Shown here piece after piece: positions 25,681 through 33,594 of a DNA stretch of 64,000 nt. Position numbers and translations under genes: made by a program. The notes beneath the pieces are model-generated. The model searched no databases. It saw nothing but the letters and a program-made list of their open reading frames with translations, and was not told the origin of the DNA. How positions within the stretch are numbered: the first letter of the stretch is position 1; each line of letters begins with the position of its first letter. Origin of the DNA: DASWIG01 sp965371445. Its GTDB lineage: Bacteria > Acidobacteriota > Thermoanaerobaculia > Multivoradales > J023. Location of the stretch: NCBI GenBank assembly GCA_965371445.1, contig CBDUYN010000024.1:1-64000 (forward strand), written 5' to 3'.

Positions 25681-26895
25681 TTGGCACCCTGGTGGCTACG
25701 CTCGAAGAAAGAAGACCCGGCCGACGACGAAGACGAATTCGCCGATTTTGCCGACGACGGCGTCCTCGACCTGCTCGGTACGGAAAGCGATGAGGAAGGC
25801 GACGAAGAAGAGGGTGCCGAGGAAGAAGCCTTCACGATCGGCTGGGAGCCCGAGGCGCCCCGGAGCCCCTCGGACGACGAAGAGCGCGAGCCGAAGCCGG
25901 AGGTGGAGCGCCGTGCGGCCTCCGAGGCCGGCGACGCTCCGGCCGAGAAGAGGAAGCGCAAGCGCAAGCGCCGGCGGAAAAAAAGCGCCGAGGACGAGCC
26001 GGCCGAGCGCGCCCCCAGCCCCGCTTCGAGGGCCGTCCCCGAGCCTCCTCCGGAGCGCGCCGCCGAAAAGCCGAAGCCCATGCCGCGCCTTGAGCCCCTG
26101 ACCAAGGACGAGATCGTTTTTGACCTGCCGGAGAGGAGCCCCACGACCTCTGACGAGCGTAAGATCGCCCTCTTCTGCGATCTGGAGAACATCGCCCTCG
26201 GAGTCCGCAACTCCGAGATCAAGAAGTTCGACATCAACCTCGTCCTGGAACGTCTGCTCGAGAAGGGCAAGATCATCGTCAAGCGGGCCTACGCCGACTG
26301 GGAACGCTACAGCGAGCTCAAGCGCGCCTTTCACGAGGCGGCGATCGAGCTCATCGACATCCCGCAGAAGCGCTACTCGGGGAAAAACAGCGCCGACATC
26401 AAGATGGTGGTCGACGCCATGGATCTCTGCTTCTCCAAGGAGCACCTCGATACTTTTGTCCTCCTCTCCGGCGACAGCGACTTCTCGCCGCTGGTCTCGA
26501 AGCTCAAGGAGAACAACAAGTTCGTGATCGGGATGGGGGTCAAGAACTCGACGTCGGCCCTCCTGATCGACAACTGCGACGAGTTCATCTACTACGAGGA
26601 CGTCTGGCGCGACCTCCAACTTGCGCCGCGCCTCGATCACCTTTCGGAAAAAGATGCCGAGGTGTTCGGCCTCCTGATCGATTCGATCCTGGCGCTGGTG
26701 CGCGAGAACAAGTCGATCCTCTGGGGCTCGATGATCAAGCAGACCATGCAGAGGAAGCGTCCGTCGTTCTCGGAGGGCTACTACAGCTACTCCTCGTTTT
26801 CGAACCTCCTGGAGGACGCCCAGACGAAGAGCATCATCCGGTTGAAGCGCGACCCACGTTCGGGCAACTACGCGGTCACCGGCTTCGGCGAGTAG
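25681..26895 (+). CDS. NYN-domain ribonuclease-like protein with C-terminal LOTUS/OST-HTH domain
   Basis: 404 residues from TTG 25681, supported by GGAAGGAG 5 bp upstream; the frame is open further back but overlaps the divergent kinase gene. Residues 1-155 are disordered, acidic then strongly basic (EKRKRKRKRRRKKSAEDE). A NYN (PIN-like) domain at about 160-310 carries its acidic residues in CDLENIALG, SADIKMVVDAMDL and LLSGDSDFSPL. The last 75 residues match a LOTUS/OST-HTH fold (LIDSILALVRENKSILWGSM). LabA/MARF1-like proteins of this design bind and may cleave RNA. The long basic linker is unusual. Confidence 0.85.
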   Translation: MAPWWLRSKKEDPADDEDEFADFADDGVLDLLGTESDEEGDEEEGAEEEAFTIGWEPEAPRSPSDDEEREPKPEVERRAASEAGDAPAEKRKRKRKRRRKKSAEDEPAERAPSPASRAVPEPPPERAAEKPKPMPRLEPLTKDEIVFDLPERSPTTSDERKIALFCDLENIALGVRNSEIKKFDINLVLERLLEKGKIIVKRAYADWERYSELKRAFHEAAIELIDIPQKRYSGKNSADIKMVVDAMDLCFSKEHLDTFVLLSGDSDFSPLVSKLKENNKFVIGMGVKNSTSALLIDNCDEFIYYEDVWRDLQLAPRLDHLSEKDAEVFGLLIDSILALVRENKSILWGSMIKQTMQRKRPSFSEGYYSYSSFSNLLEDAQTKSIIRLKRDPRSGNYAVTGFGE

Positions 26896-26897
26896 CG

Positions 26898-27434
26898 CTA
26901 ACCGAGCGAAAAACGAGAGAGAACACCGTCCCAGTCGCCGCGGGCCTTCAGGACAAGCTCGATCATCTCGCGCGCCGCGCCCGCGCCGCCGGGTGTGTCG
27001 AGCACGACATGCACCACGTCGCGTACCTCGCTCACCGCGTCGGCGGGAGCAAAAGACAAAGCGCAGCGGCCGAGGACCGCCAGGTCCGGCAAGTCGTCGC
27101 CGACATAGGCCACCCGCCCGGGGGACGTTTCGTGCTCGTCGAGGAACTTGTCGAACTCCTTGCGCTTGTCGCGCACCCCGAGGACGACGGCGTCGACGTC
27201 GAGCTCGGTGGCGCGGCGCTCCAGGGGGCGCGAGCGGCGGCCCGAAAAGAGGCCGACCTTGAGCCCGGCTCGCTGGGCGAGCCGAAAGCCCAATCCGTCG
27301 TGGACGTGGAAGAGCTTGACCACCTCGCCTCGCCAGGTGTAGAGCAGGTAGCCGTTGGTCAAGACCCCGTCGACGTCAAAAAGCAACCACTCAAGGCCCG
27401 CCGCGCGGCGCGCGAACACCTCGTCTCCGATCAT
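26898..27434 (-). CDS. kdsC: 3-deoxy-D-manno-octulosonate 8-phosphate phosphatase
   Basis: 178 residues; HAD-superfamily phosphatase giving Kdo for lipid A core. ATG 27434 overlaps the kdsD stop (ATGA). HAD motif I is LLFDVDGVLTNG, in which the family's two Asp are present; motif II lies in GLFSGRRSRPLERRA; motif III/IV is YVGDDLPDLAVL. The short cap-less form fits tetrameric KdsC. It is the last gene of kdsA-kdsD-kdsC. The frame extends further upstream but without conserved sequence. Confidence 0.93.
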   Translation of the reverse strand: MIGDEVFARRAAGLEWLLFDVDGVLTNGYLLYTWRGEVVKLFHVHDGLGFRLAQRAGLKVGLFSGRRSRPLERRATELDVDAVVLGVRDKRKEFDKFLDEHETSPGRVAYVGDDLPDLAVLGRCALSFAPADAVSEVRDVVHVVLDTPGGAGAAREMIELVLKARGDWDGVLSRFSLG

Positions 27435-28447
27435 CAGAAAAGCTCCAATCGCCAGAGGTCGTGGATGTGGACGATGCCATCCAGGACGCCGTTCTCGTCG
27501 CAGACGAAAAGCGACGTGATGCGGTTCTCTTCCATGAGCTTCAAGGCCGCCGAAGCGAGCTCGCCGCCGTCGATCGTGCGCGGTCCCGGGTGCATGCACT
27601 CGCCGGCCGTGCGCTTCAAGAGGTCCGCGTCACGCTCCAGGAGACGCCGCAGGTCGCCGTCGGAGAGGCAACCCGCGAGGCGGCCCTCCGGATCGACGAC
27701 GCCCGTGATGCCAAGCTTGCCGCGGGACATCTCGTAGACCGTGTCGCGCAAGAGGGTCGCGGTCTCAACCCGCGGCAGGGCCTCGCCTTGGTGCATGACG
27801 TCGCGGACTTTCAGGAGCTGCTTGCCCAGCCGTCCGCCGGGGTGGAGCTCCGCGAAGTCCTCGTGGGTGAAGCCCCGGGCCTCGAGAAGCGCCATGGCGA
27901 GCGCGTCGCCGAGGGCCAGGGTGGCCGTCGTCGACGCCGTCGGCGCGAGGTTCAAAGGACAGGCCTCCTGGTCGATCCGGAGCGGCAGGTGGACGTCGGC
28001 GTGACGCGCCAGCGGGCTCGCCGGATTCCCCGTGATGACGACGATCGGCACCCCGAGGCGCTTGACCAGCTCGACCAGGCGCAGGAGCTCCTCGGTCGAG
28101 CCCGAATAGGACGCTCCGAGGACCACGTCGCCGCCCGACACCATGCCCAGGTCGCCGTGGATCGCCTCGGCAGGGTGGAGGAAAAGCGCCGGGGTGCCGG
28201 TCGAGGAGAGGGTTGCGGCGACTTTCTTCATCACCAGGCCGCTTTTCCCCATGCCGGTCGTGACGACTCGTCCACGGCAGGCGAGCAGCATCTCCACCGC
28301 GCGGTCGAAGCTCTCGTCGAGCTGCGGCAGGAGGGCCTCAATGGCCGCGGCCTCGATCTCCAGGACCCAGCGCGCCACCTCGCGCGGCGGCCGCGGTACC
28401 TTCGCCTCGCTCGGCGGCGCCTCGGCGAGCTTGACCGGTCCGCTCAT
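27434..28447 (-). CDS. kdsD: Arabinose-5-phosphate isomerase
   Basis: 337 residues; converts ribulose-5-phosphate to arabinose-5-phosphate for Kdo. A SIS domain (about 45-180) shows GRVVTTGMGKSGLVMKKVAA, TPALFLHPAEAIHGDLG and ASYSGSTEELLRLV. Two CBS repeats follow (VRDVMHQGEALPRV... and CMHPGPRTIDGG...). The linker ALLEARGFTHEDFAELHPGG is characteristic. It overlaps kdsA by 4 bp and kdsC by 1-4 bp, so the three genes are translationally coupled. Confidence 0.95.
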   Translation of the reverse strand: MSGPVKLAEAPPSEAKVPRPPREVARWVLEIEAAAIEALLPQLDESFDRAVEMLLACRGRVVTTGMGKSGLVMKKVAATLSSTGTPALFLHPAEAIHGDLGMVSGGDVVLGASYSGSTEELLRLVELVKRLGVPIVVITGNPASPLARHADVHLPLRIDQEACPLNLAPTASTTATLALGDALAMALLEARGFTHEDFAELHPGGRLGKQLLKVRDVMHQGEALPRVETATLLRDTVYEMSRGKLGITGVVDPEGRLAGCLSDGDLRRLLERDADLLKRTAGECMHPGPRTIDGGELASAALKLMEENRITSLFVCDENGVLDGIVHIHDLWRLELF

Positions 28448-29298
28448 CGGCCGGCCTCTACGAGCGTTCGGCGGAGCGCTCCGAGCGAGGCGAGCAAAGC
28501 CTCGGCGCGGGCCGGCGGCAACTGGGTCGTGGCGTCGGAGAGGGCGCGCTCAGGGTCCGGGTGGACCTCGACGAAGACACCGTCGGCTCCTGCCGCCACG
28601 GCCGCCCTGGCGAGGGGCTCGGCGTATTCGCGGGCGCCGCCGGTAACCTCGCCGCCGCCGGGGAGCTGGAGCGAATGGGTGACGTCGAAGACCACCGGGA
28701 TTCCGGCCTTGTGCATCATGGCGAAGGAGCGCATGTCGACCACCAGGTTGTGGTAGCCGAAAGAATACCCCCGTTCGGTCACGAAGACGCGCTCGTTGCC
28801 CTCGGCGCGCGCCTTTTCGACGGCGCGGGGCATGTCGTCGGGGGCCATGAACTGGCCCTTCTTCAGGTTGACGGTGCGGCCGGTCGCGGCGGCGGCTCGA
28901 ATCAGGTCGGTCTGGCGGCAGAGGAAGGCCGGAATCTGTAGAACGTCCGCGACCTCGGCCGCCAGCGCGCACTGCGCCGGCTCGTGGACGTCGGTCAAGA
29001 TCGGCAGGCCGAGCTCTTCGCGGACTTTGCCGAGGATCCGCAGGCCCTCGGCGAGGCCCGGACCCCGGAAGCTCGTCACCGAGCTACGGTTGGCCTTGTC
29101 GAAGGAGGCTTTGAAGACGAAAGGCAGGGCGAGCCGCGCCGCCATCTCCTTCAAGGTCGAGGCGATCTCCAGGACCAAACCCTCGCTCTCGATGACACAG
29201 GGGCCGGCGATGACGGGCAAGGCGTCGACGCCGAGGACGATCCCGGGGGCGAGCTCGACGGGTGGGACGCGGGTCTGGTCGGATTCGGGCTGCGTCAT
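28444..29298 (-). CDS. kdsA: 2-dehydro-3-deoxyphosphooctonate aldolase (Kdo-8-phosphate synthase)
   Basis: 284 residues; condenses arabinose-5-phosphate with phosphoenolpyruvate. Motifs: VIAGPCVIESEGL, FKASFDKANRSSVTSFRGPG, ILTDVHEPAQ, DVLQIPAFLCRQTDL, NLKKGQFMAPDDM and VFDVTHSLQLPGG. The metal-site Cys of class II enzymes is replaced or kept at AGPCVI, so it may be metal-dependent. First gene of the Kdo operon. Normally preceded by pyrG; here pyrG lies 13 kb away behind an island, and only a broken vapC end lies directly upstream. Confidence 0.95.
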   Translation of the reverse strand: MTQPESDQTRVPPVELAPGIVLGVDALPVIAGPCVIESEGLVLEIASTLKEMAARLALPFVFKASFDKANRSSVTSFRGPGLAEGLRILGKVREELGLPILTDVHEPAQCALAAEVADVLQIPAFLCRQTDLIRAAAATGRTVNLKKGQFMAPDDMPRAVEKARAEGNERVFVTERGYSFGYHNLVVDMRSFAMMHKAGIPVVFDVTHSLQLPGGGEVTGGAREYAEPLARAAVAAGADGVFVEVHPDPERALSDATTQLPPARAEALLASLGALRRTLVEAGR

Positions 29299-29371
29299 GG
29301 TGGAAATCTACCATGGTCGCCTCCGGCTCTACGTGAAGGGGGCCAAGATCGCCACCGCGTGTGACGAGCAC
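29299..29371 (-). pseudogene. Vestigial 3' end of a vapC-type PIN toxin gene, also left copy of a 52-bp direct repeat
   Basis: Positions 29299-29350 match 41591-41642 at 47 of 52 bases. The second copy covers the end of an intact vapC (stop at 41621) and its downstream sequence. Here the coding part has lost about 23 bases: codons for LVTR are followed almost at once by the GATCTTGGCCCCCTTCACG end, against ...LILDPFT in the intact gene. The remnant abuts the kdsA start. Confidence 0.6.
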
Positions 29372-29478
29372 GGACGGGTGGACGACTTCACAACCGCGAT
29401 CGGAGGTGGTAAGATGGAGACGTCCGCTTCAGCCACCCAAACCGGTGGTCCGGACGTTCCGCAATCCCGAGGTGTTTC

Positions 29479-29736
29479 ATGCCACAAGCTCTTACCCGTA
29501 AGGTCACACTCTCACTTCCCGAGGAGCTCATCGCCTACGCGGACTCCAAGGCTGCTCAGATGGGTACGAACCGTAGCCGCCTGGTCAGCGACCTGCTCGA
29601 GAGCTTCCGCCAGCACGAACGGGAGGCTTTGGCCCGGGAGGGGTACGGCTTCTACGCCAAAGAAGCGGAAGAATTTGCCTCTCAAAGCGCCACGGCCGTT
29701 GGGGAAGCTCTCGATGACGACGGTCCGACGTGGTGA
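29479..29736 (+). CDS. Ribbon-helix-helix antitoxin-like protein
   Basis: 85 residues. The N-terminus RKVTLSLPEELIAYADSKAA followed by GTNRSRLVSDLLESFRQHE is a CopG/MazE-type RHH DNA-binding domain; the C-terminus EEFASQSATAVGEALDDDGP is the acidic toxin-binding tail typical of MazE-like antitoxins. The next frame begins inside its end as in intact mazEF pairs, but that toxin is degraded. A surviving orphan antitoxin is the best reading. Confidence 0.75.
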   Translation: MPQALTRKVTLSLPEELIAYADSKAAQMGTNRSRLVSDLLESFRQHEREALAREGYGFYAKEAEEFASQSATAVGEALDDDGPTW

Positions 29737-29794
29737 GAACTGCTCTGCGTTTCAACCTGGGTCTGGGCTGATTCGGCTCCAGAGATCGGCATGA
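29714..29794 (+). pseudogene. Degraded MazF/PemK-type toxin start
   Basis: ATG 29714 overlaps the antitoxin stop, the normal mazEF arrangement. The first codons read MTTVRRGE, as in PemK/MazF toxins (MxxxRRGEIW), then the frame leaves the family pattern (NCSAFQPGSG...) and stops after 26 codons. The toxin body is missing. The match is short, so the identification is tentative. Confidence 0.4.
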
Positions 29795-29890
29795 CGGACG
29801 GCCCAAGAAGAAAAACCGGGGAGCCGGCGCTTCGCGGCGACAGCCCCCCGGGCCCCGGCCCCTCAGCAGAGGGGACGGTGGGTCAGAGGA

Positions 29891-30853
29891 TCAGCGGGAT
29901 GGAGCCCAAGGCGCCGGAGCCGCTTCCATTTCCTCGGTCGCTTCCACGTCCTCGGCCGCTTTCACGTCCTCGGTCGCTTTCACGTCCTCGGTCGCTTCCA
30001 CCTCCTCGATCGAGATCTCCTCGGTCGGGATGCCCTCGGGCACCGCGAGCTCGGAGACCTCGGGAGGCGGCTCCTCGGTGCGGCCCGGCTTGGTGATCGA
30101 CGGACGGACGCGCCGCGCCAGCTCGTCGCGGCCCACCAGCCGGCACCAGTCCTCGAAGCTACGTGCTTCGCGCAGGAAGATCCGGTCGTAGAGCTTCATC
30201 TTCGTCTGCTTGTCGAGGTAGGCGCGCTCGACCCGGCGCTGGGCCTCGCCGCTCTCGGCGACGACGCCGCGCAGCTCCGCCACGTGGCGCTTCAGCACCT
30301 CGCGGTAGGGCTTGGGATCGAAGACCGCGCCAGGGACGACGGGATCGCCGAGGATCTCGGAGAGGTCGTCTGAATGCACGGTCTTCGTGATGCGCTCCAG
30401 CTGGTGCAGCAGCGGAACCGCCTCGCGGGCGGTCTCACCGCCGAACCCGAAGCGCCCCAGGTCGGCCTGGTCGTGGAGACCCTGGACGACACGGCGCAGG
30501 GCGACGGCAATGCGCACGCCGTCCTTGACGGAGTCGTCCCGCTTCCTCAAAAGGGCCGAATAGGCCGCCTTCTCGGAGTAGTGCGTCTCGTCGGAGACGA
30601 CCAGCGCGCCGACGGCGCCCTGGAGCGTCCCGGCCGAGTTCCGGATGAGTGAATGGAAACCAAGCCCTTCCTGAAGCTCCGCCTGCGGTGGGTTGAGCTC
30701 CGCCTGCGGCAGGCTGAAGAGCTCCGCCTGTGGCGGGTTGAAGAGCATGGTGAGGTCGTCGGCAACAGCAGGTCCCTCCACGAGGAGGGCCCACTGGACG
30801 AAGGCTGCCGCCTTCTCACGGTCGGTCACTTCCTTGGACGTTTTCACGTTCAT
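29891..30853 (-). CDS. Unknown helical protein with internal PPQAEL and ATEDVK repeats
   Basis: 320 residues from ATG 30853 (AAAGGAGACACATC upstream). The core is helical: REKAAAFVQWALLVEGPAV, DGVRIAVALRRVVQGLHDQA, YREVLKRHVAELRGVVAESG. Near residues 38-60 the hexapeptide PPQAEL/LPQAEL occurs three times, and near the C-terminus the unit EATEDVKATEDVKAAEDVEA is built from an 18-bp DNA repeat (29925-30012). No family recognised. The repeats look like slippage-prone linkers. It has its own promoter region in the AT-richer gap 30854-31221. Confidence 0.6.
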   Translation of the reverse strand: MNVKTSKEVTDREKAAAFVQWALLVEGPAVADDLTMLFNPPQAELFSLPQAELNPPQAELQEGLGFHSLIRNSAGTLQGAVGALVVSDETHYSEKAAYSALLRKRDDSVKDGVRIAVALRRVVQGLHDQADLGRFGFGGETAREAVPLLHQLERITKTVHSDDLSEILGDPVVPGAVFDPKPYREVLKRHVAELRGVVAESGEAQRRVERAYLDKQTKMKLYDRIFLREARSFEDWCRLVGRDELARRVRPSITKPGRTEEPPPEVSELAVPEGIPTEEISIEEVEATEDVKATEDVKAAEDVEATEEMEAAPAPWAPSR

Positions 30854-31020
30854 GATGTGTCTCCTTTCTCTTTGCCCGGCAGTGATGTCCCCCCAAGGGG
30901 ACGGTGTCAGCCGGGCGGGTTTGGTTTTTGCCGGTGTCGCCACGAAACCCCGCGGTCTTGTCCGCGGCTTGCCGGCGTTTCTTGAAGGGACACTACGGAA
31001 AAGAAATCCGATCTGATACC

Positions 31021-31135
31021 AAGACGACGCTTTTGCAGTTTCTAATAGCGGGCGAAAATACGGCGAAGATCCCCTTGTTTACTGGGTCCAAGGGGCCTCG
31101 GAACCCAATTTTGCTCGTTACAAAAGCGTCGTCTT
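31021..31135. repeat. 115-bp element with 15-bp perfect terminal inverted repeats
   Basis: AAGACGACGCTTTTG (31021-31035) and CAAAAGCGTCGTCTT (31121-31135) are exact reverse complements, 85 bp apart, in the AT-richer gap 30854-31221 between two unknown genes. The gap contains no coding frame; it also holds a short GTCCCC-CCAA-GGGGAC palindrome at 30887-30902. The element could be a MITE-like remnant or a long regulatory stem. Confidence 0.6.
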
Positions 31136-31221
31136 TGAAAAAAGACGCTGGAATGCGGGGAAATGGCACGGGACTTGCTGTTTGGTGGGTGGCAAGCCAC
31201 ATCACTACGCCGTGGCCCACC

Positions 31222-32499
31222 CTACTCCGACGAGGAAGTCCCCTTCCCTGACAGCGACGTGCTCTCCGCCGCGCAGTAGCACAGCGGCGTCGCCGAACGC
31301 GTCGGACGGCGCGCCAGCCACCTGCGGTCGACCTCCTCCAAACCGAGGTAGCGGTCGGCCAGCCGGCACGGCAGCGGGACGAGCACCGCCTGGCGCAGGT
31401 CGACGAGATGGTCGAGCGCCGCCGCCGCCGACTTGCGACGCACGGCGAGGCACGTCTCGCCGACCGTACGCCGCAGGGCGGCGTCCAAGGCCAGACCGTC
31501 GAGACACGAGCACAGCATCCGTTCGACGCTCTCCCGGGTGTCCTGCCGGACCCTGGCGGTGCGGAACTTGAGCTGGCCCAGGTCGGCGCTCACGGCGACG
31601 AGCTCGCGCTCCTCGCGCTCGGTGAAGAGCGGCGCCACCTCGGGCGCCTTCGGCCTCGGCCGACGGTTGAAGCCGAGCTCGTCGCGCAGATACCAGCGCA
31701 CACGTTCCAGGCGCTTCTCGGCCAGCTCTGCCTCATCGCGCCGGCCGAGCACGATCCCGGAGAGCCAGCGCATGTGGTTGCGCACCTTTGTCCAGTCGCG
31801 GACGTCGTTGAGCCGGACCTCGAAATCGGCAAGGACCTCCAGGATCCGTTCGTCAATCGCCCGGTCGTCGCCACGGAGGAAGCAACCCAGCAGACCGACG
31901 GCGTCGCGGAAGAAGATCTGCGGCACGGCGTCGAGCGGGTTGCGCGTCAGGGCCTCGGCCACGGCGTCGATCGCCGCGCCCGGCTCGCCACGGTGGTGGA
32001 GGGCCATGCTCCGGAAGTTGAGCCAGCGTCCGACGGCGGTGCTGCGTTGGGTCTTCGAGAGAACCGGCCAGGAATCGTCGAGGTGGGTCATGGTCTCCGA
32101 CACCCGGCGGTATTCGAGGGCGAAGTCCGCCCGGCGGTAGAGGTGATCGGCCTGGCAGCCCTCGCAGCAGCCGGCCACCGCCCTCGCCTGGCCCGCCAGC
32201 CATTGCGCCGCCGGCTGCCACTGGGCGAGAGCCACCGCCGCGTTGAACCGGACGCCGAGGCCACGGTGCACGACGTGGCGGTTCTGCGTCCTCTCGGCGA
32301 TCGCCATGGCCGCCTCGGCGAGCAGGAGCGCGCGGTTGGGATCCTCGTAGGCGATCGCCTCGCAGTGGTCGAAGAAGGGGAGATAGAGCTCCGGGTTCAG
32401 GTAGCGCTCCTCCTTGTCGTCGAAGATGGAGCGCGGATTCGCGAGCGCCTTGCGGAGCCAGAGCTTGAGGGCCTTAGGACGGACTGGGGACGACTTCAT
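31222..32499 (-). CDS. Unknown TPR-like helical protein
   Basis: 425 residues from ATG 32499, which overlaps the stop of the upstream fragment (ATGA). The sequence is helix-rich with TPR-like spacing (NRALLLAEAAMAIAERTQNR, AAVALAQWQPAAQWLAGQA, EPGAAIDAVAEALTRNPLDA). A cysteine cluster CCEGCQADHL lies near 125-134. No enzymatic motif, signal peptide or membrane segment was seen. It may be a cytoplasmic scaffold or regulator; the function is unknown. Confidence 0.6.
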   Translation of the reverse strand: MKSSPVRPKALKLWLRKALANPRSIFDDKEERYLNPELYLPFFDHCEAIAYEDPNRALLLAEAAMAIAERTQNRHVVHRGLGVRFNAAVALAQWQPAAQWLAGQARAVAGCCEGCQADHLYRRADFALEYRRVSETMTHLDDSWPVLSKTQRSTAVGRWLNFRSMALHHRGEPGAAIDAVAEALTRNPLDAVPQIFFRDAVGLLGCFLRGDDRAIDERILEVLADFEVRLNDVRDWTKVRNHMRWLSGIVLGRRDEAELAEKRLERVRWYLRDELGFNRRPRPKAPEVAPLFTEREERELVAVSADLGQLKFRTARVRQDTRESVERMLCSCLDGLALDAALRRTVGETCLAVRRKSAAAALDHLVDLRQAVLVPLPCRLADRYLGLEEVDRRWLARRPTRSATPLCYCAAESTSLSGKGTSSSE

Positions 32500-32729
32500 C
32501 CGATGTCGCCCCCCGGCGAGCCGTCGCCGCTCCACACGACGACGAATCCGTCGCCCAAGGCCGCGACGGCCGGCGAACCCAGCTTCTCGGGCGGGTAGGA
32601 GTCGACCTGGAAGTCCGGCCCCCAGGGGACGGGCTGGCCTTGGACAGCGGGCACCGTGACCGTGAACGGAGCCAGCGTCACCAGGAAAGCCGCCGCTCCG
32701 AGGAGGAGGGGTGGGTGGCGCTCGTGCAT
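32496..32729 (-). CDS. Truncated secreted repeat protein (signal peptide plus one partial repeat)
   Basis: 77 residues: a signal peptide (PPLLLGAAAFLVTLAPFTVT...) then FQVDSYPPEKLGSPAVAALG and GFVVVWSGDGSPGGDIG. This is the start of the F-Q-V-N-T-Y...P-A-V-A...G-x-F-V-V-V-W-x-S repeat found many times over in large secreted bacterial proteins. Here it ends after one partial unit, and its stop overlaps the start of the TPR-like gene. Probably the 5' stub of a larger gene truncated by rearrangement. Confidence 0.55.
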   Translation of the reverse strand: MHERHPPLLLGAAAFLVTLAPFTVTVPAVQGQPVPWGPDFQVDSYPPEKLGSPAVAALGDGFVVVWSGDGSPGGDIG

Positions 32730-33594
32730 GCCGTTAGACTATATGCCCTTGGCGCAAATTGCAAGCCCTGAAGCGATAAATCTCGTCGCCGGCCGCCTGA
32801 AGGCGGCCGCCGCCAGGACGGCGCGAACCTCGCTCAGGTCCCCGAGGCCCGCCGGAGAACGACACAGCAAGGATCCGGGAAGCGCGGCGGTAGCGGCGGC
32901 GCAGGCAATCTTGGAGTCGCGCGGCTCGGCGCCACGCCTGTATCGTAATTCGCTCGTCTTCCTTGCTTTGCGAGGCGGGCGCGCCGGCTGAGCTCGCGGC
33001 GCTCCTGGTCGACCTCGGCGCCGTCGCCCCGGACGCCCTGGCCGACCTCCTCCTCGGCGACGAGAACGACGCAGGTGGAGGCCGTCCTCGCGACGCTTCC
33101 GCCCGAGGCGGCGGTCCACACGGCGATCCGCTTGTCGCGGGCCTCCGGCGCTGGAGTCCACGGCCGTCTCTGCTGCGCGGTACGAGGTGTCCTCTTCTTT
33201 GTCGCTCTTCTCTTCTCCGCGATGCCACGAAGCGGGACCGGCCGGAAATGTCAGGGATTACCCTCATGACTCGCCCCGAGAGGGCGATTCAGGACGCCAA
33301 AATCGGCCGATCGCGGCACAATCGGTCGATAAAAACGTTTTTGCCGAACGATTGTGCCGCCGGGACGTGATTCAGGCACCCTCCAACGGACCAATGTGCC
33401 GCGTTTTGCCGATTTGGGCGCCAAAATCCCGAGAATTCGTCGGAATCAGGTGGCCTATTCATGATTTCCCCGGGAAACACGAGGTCTGTTGTCGAATCCT
33501 GTGAGGGAAACCGGGGAGTCCCAGGTGCCTGGAATGGGCTTTCATGAGGGAGCGGGAGCTTCATCCTCAGGGTCGACCAACTAGGAGCGCAGCC
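32730..33594. other. Gap without a confident gene; hairpin and weak coding remnants
   Basis: Frames are open on both strands because of high GC, but none shows a clear family. A minus-strand stretch around 32990-33170 (AVWTAASGGSVARTASTCVV) has some protein character and may be a gene remnant. From about 33280 to 33590 the sequence is lower in GC with no frame and contains the hairpin at 33313-33360. Confidence 0.4.
33313..33360. repeat. Hairpin with 12-bp perfect arms
   Basis: GCGGCACAATCG (33313-33324) pairs with CGATTGTGCCGC (33349-33360), and AAAAACGTTTTT in the loop is itself a palindrome. It lies about 230 bp downstream of the hsdS stop, in the AT-richer gap. It may be a transcription terminator for hsdRMS or the end of a mobile segment. 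Confidence 0.6.
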
